This document shows positions 47,573 to 59,806 of a DNA stretch of 64,000 bases, one piece after another; position 1 is the stretch's first letter; each line of letters begins with the position of its first letter. The stretch is from Berghia stephanieae. Its lineage: Eukaryota; Mollusca; Gastropoda; Nudibranchia; Aeolidiidae. The stretch spans positions 57,463,398-57,527,397 of the forward strand of contig CM067443.1 of NCBI GenBank assembly GCA_034508935.3, written 5' to 3'. The translations under genes were made by a program, and so were the position numbers. The notes beneath the pieces were generated by a model. The model saw only the letters and a program-made list of their open reading frames with translations, did not search any database and was not told the DNA's origin.

Positions 47573-49168
47573 TAAGGAGAGTTAGCGGGAACCACGTAGA
47601 ATGATCGACAAATCAAGATTGGCGCCACCTGACAAGACACAACAATATTCACCCCAGACCATGGCCGACTAGTATAGTTACGTCATGCCCAGACACCTCA
47701 AATCAACCTCTCTGATGACTCCAGGAACTCTGGACGAAACAAGGGTGTAGGAGAATATATTTTAAAAATAAGGTGAGAACCAATAATTTACCAAAATTTG
47801 ACACAAACATGACAAGTGTCCACGGGTCGCTTCTGATCGATGACGACAAAAATATTAGAAAAGCAACTCAAAAAAACTTCGCAACTACATATAACTTTAT
47901 GTTCAGTATTCGATGGCTCATAGTAATCAATCAGAGATGTTTGAACCTTAAAACATGGTTTTATACATATAAAAGAAAATAAACACCCAGTCGTGTCATC
48001 GGCAGAAGCAACACTTTAGCTATACACAAGGTTTCAAATCAACAAGAAATGTAAAGTTTTGAGTTAACAACTGATGCTGTATGTAATAAAGACAATGTCA
48101 ACTTAGACTGAGCATATATTATATCTGCATTGGATGATATTGTTGGTGCTACTTCTGAAAAAATTTTGATGACACAAACACATTTTGAACCTTACATTAA
48201 ATTTTTCTAAAATAATATTAAAATGACAAATACCATAACCAAATAAAATATTTTAATATTCCATTAAGTTCTTAATATTGAGAATTATTAATTACATCAT
48301 AATAAGTACTTGTGCTTTGATATGCTTTGATCTAGCGTTGATTACTCCATGTGACAATGATCTTCGTGTCATAAATTTAATTTGGTTCCTTTTTTTAAAG
48401 TTAAGTGCACCAAGATTAATGAATAAACTAACTCTACTTTCATCAGGTTATATTTTTTAAAAGTATAATTTCTATAATTAATTATTAGTTTACAGATGTT
48501 TTCTCGTATCTGTTGGTGTCTCTTCTGAAAATTTACACAAAAAAAGTGTCACTTTACAAAGATAAATGTTATGACAACAATATTAAACTTTCGCCTTCAA
48601 TAAACGCCATCTGGCAACTGAACAAGAACTTTGATGAACTCATCAAAAACTTTTGAACCGAAATATGGCTGTGTGGAACGAAATATCTGATTGGGGCTGT
48701 TGTGTCACTTCTGAAAAATTACAACAAAACGATGAACATTTATTTCTTCTACAACTACAATGGCTTCCTTTTACAAATTGAACAGTAGTGTTTATAGATT
48801 TTTACTTTACCTCACAAAAGGCACAGCAAAACACATATCACAATACATAAAAACAAACGTGTTTTAAACTTAAAAGGAAATGATGGCAAGCATCACAAGT
48901 GACACCTGTTTTTATAAATGGACATAATTTATCTATTTCTTAACCAATTTGATTGAAATTTCGTTCAAAATAATATTTAAATCGAAAGTGACAGACATAA
49001 TGACATTACAAATAATTGTAAATGTAGATGCTTCTTCCTCAATGATCACCATTAATGTCTGCTGAAATGCACTCAAGAAAAGCGGCATATATTTTTTTTT
49101 GTGAAGATACAACCAAACTCAGAACCATGAGCAAAACAGAAACAATTTGCCATCAGATTTCATATATT
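47569..49168. other. No gene seen; short GC-richer block at the start
   Basis: 47,575-47,760 is less AT-rich (gattggcgccacctgacaag and neighbours) but has no recognised frame. The rest is AT-rich. Confidence 0.45.
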
Positions 49169-49183
49169 AGATATACTGACTTG

Positions 49184-49716
49184 TTTGTTTTGTTTGTTTT
49201 TAAGGGTTTTACGGCGCTTGCAACATATTTAGGTCATATCAGCGCCAGTAAAAAGGAAGAAAATGGGATAGTAAAAAGTTATAGAATTATAGTTAAAGCA
49301 CCCAATAATACGCAGGACAAAAGAAAATTGGTTCAAATAGGGAATAGGTGTAGATTCCAAGAGCACACTATACTATCGGTGTACTTAGTTTGAGATCACT
49401 AAATGTCTCATCCAGACACAAGCACAGGTCCCCGCCAAAAGGAACACACTCAATTGTTTACAAATCATATGTAAAAGGAAAAATAGCACAGCGCATAACA
49501 GAGAGATGATTTACAAGGAAAAAAGATATCATCTCCCAAAACTAACACATTTGATTGTTTCCCTCCCAACCAAGGTATCCAACCAGGGCCAGGACAAAAC
49601 CAAGTAGTCTCTTTCCAAGACAAAGACAGAAAGCATGTTGGAAAACAGATTTAGGGGGGTAGAAGACACAGCAAGTACCTCCCTGCCCACTATGGGAGGT
49701 CAGGAACCCCACCCAG
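49184..49716 (-). mobile_element. 0.53-kb retroposon, copy A
   Basis: On the sense (minus) strand it starts ctgggtggggttcctgacct and ends gcgccgtaaaacccttaaaa plus (AAAC)n. A 15-bp target duplication with one mismatch flanks it: agatatactgacttg (49,169-49,183) and agacatactgacttg (49,717-49,731). There is no tRNA-like head. Orientation follows from the A-rich tail. Confidence 0.8.
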
Positions 49717-49854
49717 AGACATACTGACTTGATAACTGTGAAGAAATACTCTTGTTTACACCTGAATTTGAATCATTAGTTTTAAATCTGGATTCAAAGT
49801 CATGCGTGTCAGTAAAGCACCTTTTGACCTTGGCAAATATTTAAATCAAAAAGT

Positions 49855-50042
49855 GTAACAGTACATAACGACAGATGATTTACAAGGGAAAAAATATCAC
49901 TGTTCACCTCCCAACCAAAGAATCCGGCCAGGGCTAAGACTAGGACAAATCCAAGTAATCCCATTCCAAGACAAAGACAGAAAGCAACTCGGAAGGACGG
50001 AAGAAGACACAGCAAGTGACCTCCTGCCCAACTTGGGACCTT
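49855..50042 (-). mobile_element. 0.53-kb retroposon, copy B, partial
   Basis: Only the block from cagatgatttacaagg to agacacagcaagtgacctcc is present (the 5' part in sense orientation). It lacks the tail third. Confidence 0.65.
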
Positions 50043-50337
50043 ACAATGTAGAAAGTTATAACAACAACAACAAAAAAAGAGATTAAAAATAAAGAAGACA
50101 TAACAGAATAGAATTATATTATTTTATTTTACTCAACATACCATATCCGGATAGTAAAATAGACAATGTTTCAATGTAAATGGTATTAATAGCAAGAGAA
50201 ACAAAATATTAAAAACAATTCTATTAAGATAACTCGAACGAGACAGTCTCGACACTCCCTAATTTGTCCTGGGCAATAATTTATTCACTACACAATCGGC
50301 AATGAAATGGAATTCTTGTGACTGAATGTATGATTAA

Positions 50338-50634
50338 TGGAGGAGGAGAAGAAGAAGAAGAAGAAGAAGAAGAAGAAGAAGAAGAAGAAGAAGAAAGAAG
50401 AAGAAGAAGAAGAAGAAGAAGAAGAAGAAGAAGAAGAAGAAGAAGAGAAGAAGAAGAAGAAGAAGACGAAGACGAAGACGAAGACGAAGACGAAGAAGAA
50501 GAGAAGAAGAAGAAGAAGAAGAAGAAGAAGAAGAAGAAGAAGAAGAATTATTATTATTATAATTATTATTATCATTATTATTATTATCATTATTATTATT
50601 AATATTATTATTATTATTATCATTATTATTATTA

Positions 50635-50678
<44 letters not shown>

Positions 50679-50696
50679 TATTATTATGAATAAATG
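50338..50696. repeat. (GAA)n then (ATT)n microsatellite
   Basis: GAA units with GAC variants fill 50,338-50,548. ATT units follow to 50,690 and adjoin the 3' end of the minus-strand LINE, of which they are probably the grown tail. Confidence 0.95.
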
Positions 50697-51735
50697 ATCT
50701 TGGCTATGCAGTGTCAAGGACTTGCCATGAATTGTGCGGTTGTCACCATGTCCTCTGCTTGTTGGATTCCTTTTGATATGTTTTTCCCTATATTCCTATC
50801 TTGTCCCAACGTTTTAAGAGCAAGCAGATCATATTCCATCTTAGCTTGATAAAAAAGTTTTTGTAGCTGTAAAGATGCATTCTCCTGGTGCTGATAGGAG
50901 CAGAAAATAAAATAGTATGTCTGCAGGTCAGCATATAGTGTTGTTGGTAGAGATGTTGGTGTTCGGTCGCTGTATTTCTTCCCGGTATTGAAGTATTTCT
51001 TCATTGCTGTCTGGACCGGTATGTAATGTTATGGTCTCTTCGGAGTATGTGGCCAAGACGTTTCCATCTTTGTTGTTTTATTCTATCACTGACAGGGCAT
51101 ACTCTGCAACGGGGGTAATGTTTGTTTTTGTTTTTAAGGGTTTTACGGCGCTTGCAACACATTAAGGTCATATCAGCGCCAGTAAAAAGGAAGAAAATGG
51201 GATAGTTAAAAGTTCTAGAATTACAATTAAAGCACAAAAGAAAAGGTAGGACAAAGGGGAACTGGTTCAAATAGGGAACAGATGTAGATTCCAAGAGCAC
51301 ACCGTTAAAGTACTTAGTTTGAGATCACCTAAAAGTCTCATCCAGACACAAGCATAGGTCCCAACTAAGAGGAATACACTCAAATGTTTACCAATCATAT
51401 AATATAATATGTAAACTAAACATAATACAATGTATAATAGAGAGATGATTTGCAAGGAAAAAAATATCATCTCCCAAAACTATAACTATACATTCGACTA
51501 TTTCCCTCCCAGTCAAGGAACTCCGGCAAGGATCAAGACAAAACTAAGTAATCTCATTCCAAGACAATGACAGGAAACAATTGGAAAACGGGTATGGGGG
51601 GATAGAAGACACAGCATGTACCTCCCTGCCCACTATGGGAGGTCAGGATCCCCACACAGTGCAACGGGGGTAAAGAACTTGGTTACTAATTTTGTCTGGC
51701 TATATCACACCTTGTTAAACAAAGATTGTTTAGAT
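50697..51735 (-). pseudogene. LINE C-terminal fragment split by retroposon C
   Basis: Minus-strand text reads PDKISNQVLYPRCRV across the insertion point. It continues CPVSDRIKQQRWKRLGHILR, then RTPTSLPTTLYADLQT, LALKTLGQDRN and KGIQQAEDMVTTAQF. This matches the end of RTE-like LINE proteins (W-P-D-x-I-S-N, x-R-W-x-x-L-G-H-I-L-R, x-R-P-x-T-S-L, x-x-A-Q-D-R-x-x-W). Retroposon C (51,119-51,659) lies between PR and C codons. Stops and frame changes occur elsewhere, so it is dead. Confidence 0.7.
51119..51659 (-). mobile_element. 0.53-kb retroposon, copy C
   Basis: Full-length copy with a perfect 14-bp target duplication tgcaacgggggtaa (51,105-51,118 and 51,660-51,673). It is very close in sequence to copies D and H, so it is young. 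It interrupts the LINE above. Confidence 0.9.
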
Positions 51736-52290
51736 AGTCTTGCCGATGCTCTTGTATTTTCAAAATCAAAATATATACGAAACGTCAACACCATCAAATC
51801 ACCTCTGCATGCACCTCGTCATCACTGCCAAAATTTGCCCCCTGGGGGTGTCTCTTAGGTCTTAAGAAAAAGAAAGTCATTTGGATCTAAATCAGAACTG
51901 TATGGAGGGTATTCTACATCAAGAAAACTTCCTCTTTCAATGTTTCGATAATTTTTTGAACAATATATCCAAATCTTACTTATGAATTCTTGTATTATCA
52001 ACGATTAGCTTGATTAAGTTGTCATTTTTTTTTTGTTTATTTGCTGCGCCAATGCATTTTGTGGACAAACATTACGCGCCTGGTTGTTAATGTTGGTAAA
52101 GACAGCATCAGTACCAGTACCAGTAAAACACTTAATAACCCAGCTTTGAACTGTTCAAATGACAACACACAAGTCACCATAAGAATGTTCTAGCCATTCA
52201 TGAATGTTTACAGGTGCACATCTCTCTGCAGTAAGAAAATCACTGTTTGACTGACATGTTGAAATAGAAGCTCTTTCGAATAAGATTATT
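51736..52290 (-). pseudogene. mariner-like transposase relic, middle deleted
   Basis: The minus strand first gives CAPVNIHEWLEHSYGD followed by TVQSWV (helix-turn-helix region, near 52,220-52,130). It then gives VEYPPYSSDLDPNDFLFLKT (near 51,930-51,870) and FGSDDEVHAEVI. These fit the N-terminal T-V-R-x-W-V box and the P-P-Y-S-x-D-L-x-P-x-D-x-x-L-F box of mariner. The catalytic middle is missing. The left edge against the LINE is uncertain by some 60 bp. Confidence 0.5.
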
Positions 52291-52593
52291 TTTAAAAGAA
52301 GAAATTGCGGCTAAAGAAAAACTTGGAAATATCCGATAGGCCTCAAGACTTTTCAGTCATAATTGGTGGCCCATTTGCTCCAAAATCTGATTAAAATATA
52401 GGGTTAATTAACATAAATCTACTTAATGATATGACTATGACATCAATCATAAATGGATACAAAACATTGACCATGTGAAATCTATGGAAATGCACTATTT
52501 AAATCAAGATAAAAAATAGTAAATGGATTACACATCGTAGTATGCAGTGAATACAGAATTACATAGAATACATTCTAATTAAGTAAGTATATG
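52291..52593. other. No gene seen
   Basis: AT-rich spacer before the second hAT. Confidence 0.5.
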
Positions 52594-52601
52594 TAGTTTT
52601 C

Positions 52602-54630
52602 AGACCTGTCATTTGTACCGATTTAATCGGGACCGTCACGATTTTTATGCTAAATTTGCTGCTGTCCCGATTTTCTGATTTTTCTCTCTCGCGTCCCGAT
52701 TTTTCTTTTACCCGAATTTTTTTAGTTAGAAAAAAAAATTGGCGGAAAAAAATTGGTAGAATTTTTTTTTTAGTGGTAATCAAATGATGAGGTGACCGTA
52801 TGAACCGGATGTGTAGAACAAATCCCCACCCCATTGTACGGTATCGATATAATGATATCGGTAATGTTGCCCAGTCATAAGTATTTCTTTTTATAGTATG
52901 GGCAGACGGGAATTAATTCGTAGGTGTTATTGTTAAATCTGTAAAGGATACCCCATTTTCACTGTCAACTGATGGAAGCAATTATCGAGGATCAGAGCAA
53001 TAAATATACCGATTGTGCTTAGGTACCATAACAATAGTCAAGTTGTGACAGATGTTTTGAGTATCACCACTCCAACTGGGAATTCAACAGGAGAAAATAT
53101 TTATACTGCACTGAGCAGTGAGTTAGATAAACATGGACTCTCTTGGAAGAATTGTATTAGTTTTGGTAGTGACAATGCTGCTGTTATGTTAGGGAACCAA
53201 AATGGTGTTGCTGCTCATATTAAAAAAACAAATCCTGATATTCACATTCAAGTTTGTCCCTGCCATTTACTACATATTGCAGCCAAGCGAGCCTGTCAGA
53301 CACTGAGGTGTCCCATTGAGGAAATTTTAATTGACGTTTATCACTACTTAGACAATAGCACAAAGAGACAAAAATCCCTGCAAAAGTTCCAAATAGAAAC
53401 AGGGCATGTTGTTAAAAAAATAATCAAACATGGACCAACAAGGTGGTTGTCACTTCACAAATGCATTGAAAGACTTGTGGAACAATGGGATGCCTTGACT
53501 GTTTTTTTCAGGGCAGAAATTAAAGACCTTAAAAAAACCGTCTGATAGGTTGAAGAGAATTTATTTATTTTTTTCCAACGCAAAGTCAAAGGCTTATGCT
53601 CTATTCCTCAAGTTTGCCCTTCCCATCTACATTAATGCTAATCTTCTCCTCCAAGGACAGGAGCCAACAGTACACTTGTCACTTACTGCAGCAGCGTCTT
53701 CATGATGTTGTGACTGACATATTAATGGCTTTTGTTAAACCAGAGGCCATTTCCAAGGAGAGTGATATTTATAAAATAGAACACCACAGGAGAAGCATAC
53801 AGAAGGATAGAGAGGATTTGTTAATAGGCCATGATACCCGACTTTTTATTGATGTCATGAAAGCGGAAACAAAGATGTCTGGGACTGGGACACAGTTGAC
53901 AGAATTTTTTGAAGATGTCAGGAGCTTTTATTCCACCTCATTAAAATACATTTTCGAAAACTTGCCCCTTAGAGATGAAGCTCTCAAACATGCGAAAATC
54001 TTGGACGTCCGTGTCAGGACCACAACCAAATTCGAGTCCATAAGTTACTGGATCAATAGATTCAAATGTCTTAAACCAAAAACATCCCGTGAACATGAAC
54101 AACTTCAAAAGGAGTTTGTTAGGTTTCACTTTGATAGACTGGAAGGACTTGATGTGACGATGAGGGTTGACAGGTTGTGGCAGGAGATCAGTGAATTGAA
54201 GGATAGTTGTGGGGTTTTTAAATACCAACTCTTAGGGCGGGTAATGAAGGGATTATGCTGTTTACCACATAGTAATGCAGACTCAGAAAGGGTTTTTTCG
54301 CTTGTTCGCAAGAACAAAACGGAGGCTAGAGCAAGCATGACTTGGCAGCTTCTGAGTGATATAATTCTGATCAAGATGACTCTTATTAGTCGTGGGCAGT
54401 CTTGTTATGGCTTTGTGCCATCACCAAGTCTTCTGGCCAAATGTGGTCGACAATAACTGCACAGAATAGCGACACTACGCCTGTGAGTTTGGTGTCCTCA
54501 GGTGAGTGTTTTAAAAAAATACCAATGTAACGTTTTGTCCCTTATTTTCAAGTGTCCTGATTTATTTTCCTGTGTCCTGATTTTTTGAGACTTTGGTCCT
54601 GATTTTTTGTGTCGGTAAAATGGCAGATCT
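52602..54630 (+). mobile_element. hAT transposon 2, nearly full length
   Basis: The inverted ends agacctgtcatttgtaccga (left) and, inverted, agatctgccattttaccga (right) bound 2,029 bp. The flanking 8-bp repeat is tagttttc (52,594-52,601) and gagttttc (54,631-54,638), one mismatch. Both subterminal zones repeat words such as tcccgattttt (left) and tcctgattttt (right), the clustered short motifs that hAT transposases bind. Confidence 0.85.
52925..54456 (+). pseudogene. hAT transposase
   Basis: The catalytic region begins with TPFSLSTDGSNYRGSEQ (near 52,950), which carries the D-x-S-N box. A one-base slip follows before VLRYHNNSQVVTDV. GSDNAAVMLGNQNGV holds the second catalytic region and CPCHLLHIAAKRACQ the C-x-x-H pair. 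GPTRWLSLHKCIERLVEQW is the conserved R-W box. Frame 1 ends at 53,545; protein-like text (RIYLFFSNAKSKAYALFL) continues in another frame. The frame from about 53,680 to 54,456 then gives AFVKPEAISKES and the dimerisation domain LCCLPHSNADSERVFSLVRK with LSDIILIKM. There are at least three lesions and no BED finger, so it is inactive. Intact length would be about 500 residues from the D-x-S-N box. Confidence 0.8.
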
Positions 54631-54638
54631 GAGTTTTC

Positions 54639-55337
54639 ATGATATGGAGGCAAAATTATTGAGGAATGTAATTATCAGTATGTCATAATTATATCTTGCA
54701 CATATCGAAGCAAACCCATTCTTGATGGTGGGCATAAAAAAAATATATTTTTAAACACTCTTCATATGTCCTGATTCAACGGTCTCTCAATCATTCCTTA
54801 GCGAACATATAAAGGGTAAAAAATGATTAAAATATCAAAGCTACCCAATTTATGACACTCAAGTATCTGGAAAGGCGTGTATGATACATGATATGAATAT
54901 TATGTCAGATAAAGCAGATTTATTTTCATTGAAGAAAACAATAAATCTATACTGAAGTTGAGTAAGGATAATTATTTGGACGAAAATCCTTTTTTAGAGA
55001 GAAAAATAAAGTGAGTAAATCTGACTCGTATAAAAAGGGACAATACAGGGTCAGATTTACTATCTTTATTTTTCTATCTATCTTATTGGCTCATTTAGGC
55101 ACCTCTAGCCGTTGGTCTTAAACCTTTTTTTTTTTAATGTTTTGTCTGACACTGTAACTGTAGTAGTCCTTCACATCCATTGAACCAGAGTTTATCCCAG
55201 ATTCTGGAGCACCAAATGGACAAGAACAATTGTTTGCTGCTCTTTGGATAGAACACTAGTCATCACAAAGCACTTTCTGCCAGATCTAACATATCCAGCT
55301 CCCATTCAATGTTGGGTGAACAGGTCTGAAAAAATCT
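54639..55337. other. Spacer with a hairpin-forming palindrome
   Basis: gtaaatctgac (55,015) and gtcagatttac (55,051) with matching flanks form a palindrome of about 70 bp at 55,005-55,075. It may be a very short fold-back element. No gene seen. Confidence 0.45.
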
Positions 55338-55413
55338 AGACTTCGCCCGGGATTGATCTCAGTCCTCTTGCATGCAAAGCTAGTGCTCAACTAACTGAGC
55401 TATCTGGATTCCC
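55338..55413 (-). tRNA. tRNA-Ala(TGC)-like pseudogene or SINE head
   Basis: The minus strand reads gggaatccagatagctcagt, with an A box tagctcagttagttgagc and the loop ctttgcatgcaa (anticodon TGC). A weak B box (gagatcaatcc) and an acceptor-like end follow. The acceptor arms do not pair well and the T arm is poor, so it is not a working tRNA. Confidence 0.4.
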
Positions 55414-55861
55414 GTCTGTAACTGTATCATACACATATTTTTAGGTTTTCATCTGCAGCAGTACTGGTTGTTAAGTTTGTTATATTTAAAAGGTTCCAAG
55501 ACACTTCAGCATTTGCTGGGGTTTTTTCTGAGAATTGAAAATGTCTGAAACACACTTGGACATGGTGCGGCTAAGAAAGGCCATGGTGGTAAATAAATTA
55601 TTATATCATAGCGCAACAACAGAAACTGCCAAGCATATGATATGAAGAGAAAGAAAAATAATGCTTTCAAATATTTACACTTTTCTCAAATGAATGAAAG
55701 CAAACTAATTTATTTTTTCAAAAGCATCCTTAAAAAGAAAATGAACTTGTTTCAGTGGCCCTTCAAAATTCTTTTCTCATGTTAAAGATTTAATTCATCA
55801 CCCTTGTACTCTCAAGAAAACAAAATAGAGACTTAATTATAAAACGACTTTCACTTCTGAA
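55414..55861. other. No gene seen
   Basis: AT-rich spacer. Confidence 0.5.
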
Positions 55862-55873
55862 ATTCCAATTGTT

Positions 55874-56429
55874 TGTTTGTTTTTGTTTTGTTTTTAAGGG
55901 TTTTACGGTGCTTGCAACACATTAAGGTCATATCAGCGCCAGTAAAAAGGAAGAAAATGGGATAGTTAAAAGTTCTAGAATTACAATTAAACAACAAAAG
56001 AAAAGGTAAGACAAAGAGGAATTGGTTCAAATAGGGAACAGATGTAGATTCCAAGAGCACACAGTCAAAGTACTTAGTTTGAGATCACCTAAAAGTCTCA
56101 CCCAGACACAAGCACAGGTCCCAACTAAGAGGAATACACTCAAATGTTTACCAATCATATAATATAATATGTAAACTAAACATAATACAATGCATAACAG
56201 AGAGATGATTTACAATACAAGGAAAAAAATATAATCTCCCAAAACTATAACTATACATTCGACTGTTTCCCTCCCAGCCAAGGAACTCAGGCAAGGATCA
56301 GGACAAAACTAAGTAATCCCATTCCAAGACAATGACAGGAAACAATTGGAAAACGGGTATGGGGGGATGGATAGAAGACACAGCATGTACCTCCCTGCCC
56401 ACTATGGGAGGTCAGGATCCCCACCCAGT
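55874..56429 (-). mobile_element. 0.53-kb retroposon, copy D
   Basis: Full length with a perfect 12-bp target duplication attccaattgtt (55,862-55,873 and 56,430-56,441) and a long (AAAC)n/(AAAAC)n tail on the sense strand. Nearly identical to copies C and H. Confidence 0.9.
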
Positions 56430-56441
56430 ATTCCAATTGTT

Positions 56442-57860
56442 AGAATAGGATGAAACCATAGATACCCCTCATGTGCATATGAAGTTTTATAACCTCATGA
56501 AAACGGGATTAAATATTTAAAACAAGCAGAATCTTGTTAAAATTCATCATGAAGATAGAAAATGCATCCAGATTTATTGACCTTCATTTGAACAACGCAT
56601 AAGTATTGAGTGAATGCACTTGCTACCTGATTCAGTCCCCTAATCAGTGAAAGAATCATAATAACACTAATCCACTTTAATAGAACGGCGAGCTCAGTGG
56701 TGTGGCCTATTGCTGCCTGTGCAGTGTGTGACCTGTGAGCTTTGTTCACTCATAGAAATTATCAAGCCCTTTCAAATGTTGTTATATGAGTTCTCCTCAT
56801 AATGGTGTTCACTGAGTTCCCCTTATTAAATTACAATACACTTTGAGTTTGGGTTTTTTGTGAATCTGTGTAATAATGAAAGTAATTATGGAAATGAAAA
56901 GCAATTTTTCTTCTTTTTTTTTTTAAATATCAAATATTTGTACAATTACTGGCAATATTTAATACATAGATAATACTTAACACATATAGGCACAATACAA
57001 TATTAGGTACATACACAATATAAATCATAAGACATATATGACCAAGAGATGATTTACAAGGCAAAAAAAAACACCTCTCATAAAAATAATGTATCATAAT
57101 AGTAACCATACTCCAATGACATGCTGCGATCCCAATCCTAGAATTTTTTATTGTGCACTAAAGTCCTTCATGATATAAAGTGACCAAAATGGTTTTGTTC
57201 CACACAGGAGATGGTCACTGCCATCTTGTTTCACTTTTGGCAAAGAGGAAACAAATTATTAACAGAAAACAAAAATGAATTTCAAGCAAAATTATTTTAT
57301 CTCATCACAGACAGTTACAGAGTGTGTAACGTTGCCTCAGTGAATTAACTCTGCAGTTATATAAAACAGGAAAGTGTTTTACTTCACCAGAAGAGTACAA
57401 TAATACCAGTTTGACAGGGCAGGTCACGTATAAGTTTTCAAAACCAAATGATCCCATTCAAGATCATGACCACTAAATCACATGGCTGGGATGTCGAATA
57501 CAAGGGGTATTGTTTCTTTCTTTTACGGTTTTTTACATCCATCGAAATACTTAATATGTCATTTAGGCATCCTATAATAATCTCCCTCAAAACAGTCCAT
57601 TTATTTCCTTTCTTGAAAAGAAACAAAGCTGGTCATCATTTCGGGACCAACGATACAAGGCCAAATAAAAAGAACAAATCATATAGAGGGATAGGGGACC
57701 TAAGAAAGTGGCCAGGATGTAAAGGGCTCCCACTTTGTATACTGGTACAAAAAAGGTAGTGAAGATTGAACATTTTCCTTCAGTTCCAAGATGAATTTGG
57801 CAGACTTAAGTCTTACAATTAGTTAACTGTTTCTTTCTTGGCATTCACGACTAGTACAAT
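56442..57860. other. Spacer with a small retroposon scrap
   Basis: 57,047-57,105 (agagatgatttacaaggcaa, then cacctctca) matches the middle of the retroposon family. No gene is recognised in the rest; frames at 57,438-57,759 lack motifs. Confidence 0.45.
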
Positions 57861-58384
57861 GTTTTTGTTTGTTGTTTTTAAGGGTTTTACGCCGTTTGCA
57901 ACACATTAAGTTCATATCAGCCCCAGTAAAAAGGAAGAAAATGGGATAGTAAAAAGTTCTAGAATTACAATTAAAGCACCCAAGAAAAGGTAAGGCAAAG
58001 GGGAATTGGTTCAAATAGGGAACAGGTGTAGATTCCAAGAGCACACTATCAAAGTACTTAGTTTGAGAATACCTAAAAGTCTCATTCAGACACAAGCACA
58101 GGTCCCAACTAAGAGGGATACACTCAAATGTTTACAAATCATATATAATATGTGCATAACAGACAGATGATTTACAAGGAAAAATGTTATCATCTCCTAA
58201 AACTCTATACATTTGTTGACTGTTTCCATCCCAGCTAGGGCATCCGGCCAGGGCCTGGACAAAGCCAAGTAATCTCATTCCACGACAAAGACAGAAAGCA
58301 TGTTGGAAAACAGATATAGGGGGATAGAAGACACAGTAAGTACCTCCCTGCCCACTATGGGAGGTAAGGAACCCCACCCAGAGA
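57861..58384 (-). mobile_element. 0.53-kb retroposon, copy E
   Basis: Full length with a short tail (tttttgtttgttgttttt on the plus strand). It differs more from C and D than they do from each other. The target duplication has decayed to about gtacaa (near 57,854 and 58,386). Confidence 0.8.
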
Positions 58385-58800
58385 GTGTACAAGATCAGCA
58401 TTACAAAATATTTAATGCAACACAAACATGTATAGCAACATTGGCAGATATAAAATATAATGAATCTATTGATGTTTATGCAATAAAAACAGGTAACCTG
58501 AATGAAAGATCGCTGGAGATCAGAGAAACTAGAGGTAAATATGGCAAATATGTGTATCTACTGGCATGTGAGCAAAAAGAAATTGTACATCTGAAACATC
58601 TTGAGTTATAATCGCACACTTAAAACAAAATTGGTTACTCCTTCTATAATCAGCGAATATCACCTTCTGGCAAGGAACTTTAAAAATCGGTGTGACATTC
58701 CTTTCAATGAAGAAAGTATCCTTCTTTCACAGTACTTATGTCAATCAATTATACCTCTAAAAGAAACCAAGCATGTCACATTAATAAAGTGATTCTTAAA
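58385..58800 (+). other. Two adjacent open frames of unknown nature
   Basis: A plus-strand frame runs out of copy E to 58,611 and includes IETRGKYGKYVYLLACEQK-like text (exactly EIRETRGKYGKYVYLLACEQ). A second frame covers 58,601-58,792. I recognise no family. They may be a decayed element or chance frames. Confidence 0.2.
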
Positions 58801-58909
58801 TTATTTTTTTAAAAAGCTATATACTACTTAAAAAGATTGTGAGAAAAAAAAAAATTACAAGGAATCCAAAGGAAGTGACCTACAACCTGTGATTGAAACT
58901 TTGGTTTAT

Positions 58910-59378
58910 ATTTACTAAACTTGAAACACATTTAGGGCATTTTAGTGCCAGTAAAAAGGAAGAAAATGGGACAGTAAAGAAAATTCTAGATTTAAAATTA
59001 AAGACACATCACAAAAGGAAGACAAAGAGGAACGGTTTTAATCAGGAACCGAGGAATTTAAGCACTTATAGTCTGGTGTATTGGAGTTATAGCGCTATAT
59101 AAGTTTTCTGCATTATTCTTAATAAAAGATATAAATTCCAAGAGAACAATATGAGTGCACTTAGTTTGAGATCACCTAAAAGTCTCATCCAGACACAAGC
59201 GCAGTATTCCACCAAGAGGAAAACACTCAGATGCTGACAAACCATGATATTCAATATTAAAAAATAAAGAAACAAAAACACATTATCGAGAGATTATTTA
59301 CCGTTTTAAAAAATGTCATCTCTCAGAACTAAAACTATACAGTAATTTGAATGTTTCCCTCTCAGCCAAAGACTCATT
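58910..59378 (-). mobile_element. 0.53-kb retroposon, copy F, diverged
   Basis: Contains the gccagtaaaaaggaagaaaa and gtttgagatcacctaaaagt blocks but lacks the tail and the outer 5' end. It carries an extra insertion of about 80 bp near 59,044-59,125 that includes tatagcgctatataag, possibly a SINE tail. Confidence 0.7.
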
Positions 59379-59680
59379 CATCTATGTGCTTAAAAAAGTT
59401 GAACCTCTATAAACTGAATAAATTTATAAATCAGAAGTTTTTTACTTGCATTCAACCATGAGGCTTGATAATCGTGCGTTTACAATGTTCCTGAGAGATT
59501 ACTGAAAAAGGATATTTCAGATTATCAACATCTGATTGCAAAATCACCACAAACAAGTTCGAAGAATCTATTAACATGAAATTACCAATTACTAAAAATG
59601 ACCAAACGATAGGAGATAACAATTCATCAAAATATTACTATTACAGAAATAATATATGTTGTACATAATAAGCTGTTTCC

Positions 59681-59684
<4 letters not shown>
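59379..59684. other. No gene seen
   Basis: AT-rich spacer. Confidence 0.45.
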
Positions 59685-59744
<60 letters not shown>

Positions 59745-59759
59745 GGAGAGAGAGAGGGA

Positions 59760-59803
<44 letters not shown>
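59685..59803. repeat. (GA)n microsatellite
   Basis: GA units with GGGA variants over about 119 bp. Confidence 0.95.

Positions 59804-59806
<3 letters not shown>

Noticed and set aside
53941-54374. Minus-strand frames over the second hAT
   Set aside because: Antisense shadows of the transposase coding region.
55338-55413. Functional tRNA-Ala gene
   Set aside because: A box and anticodon loop look right, but the T arm and acceptor stem pair poorly; more likely a pseudogene or SINE head.
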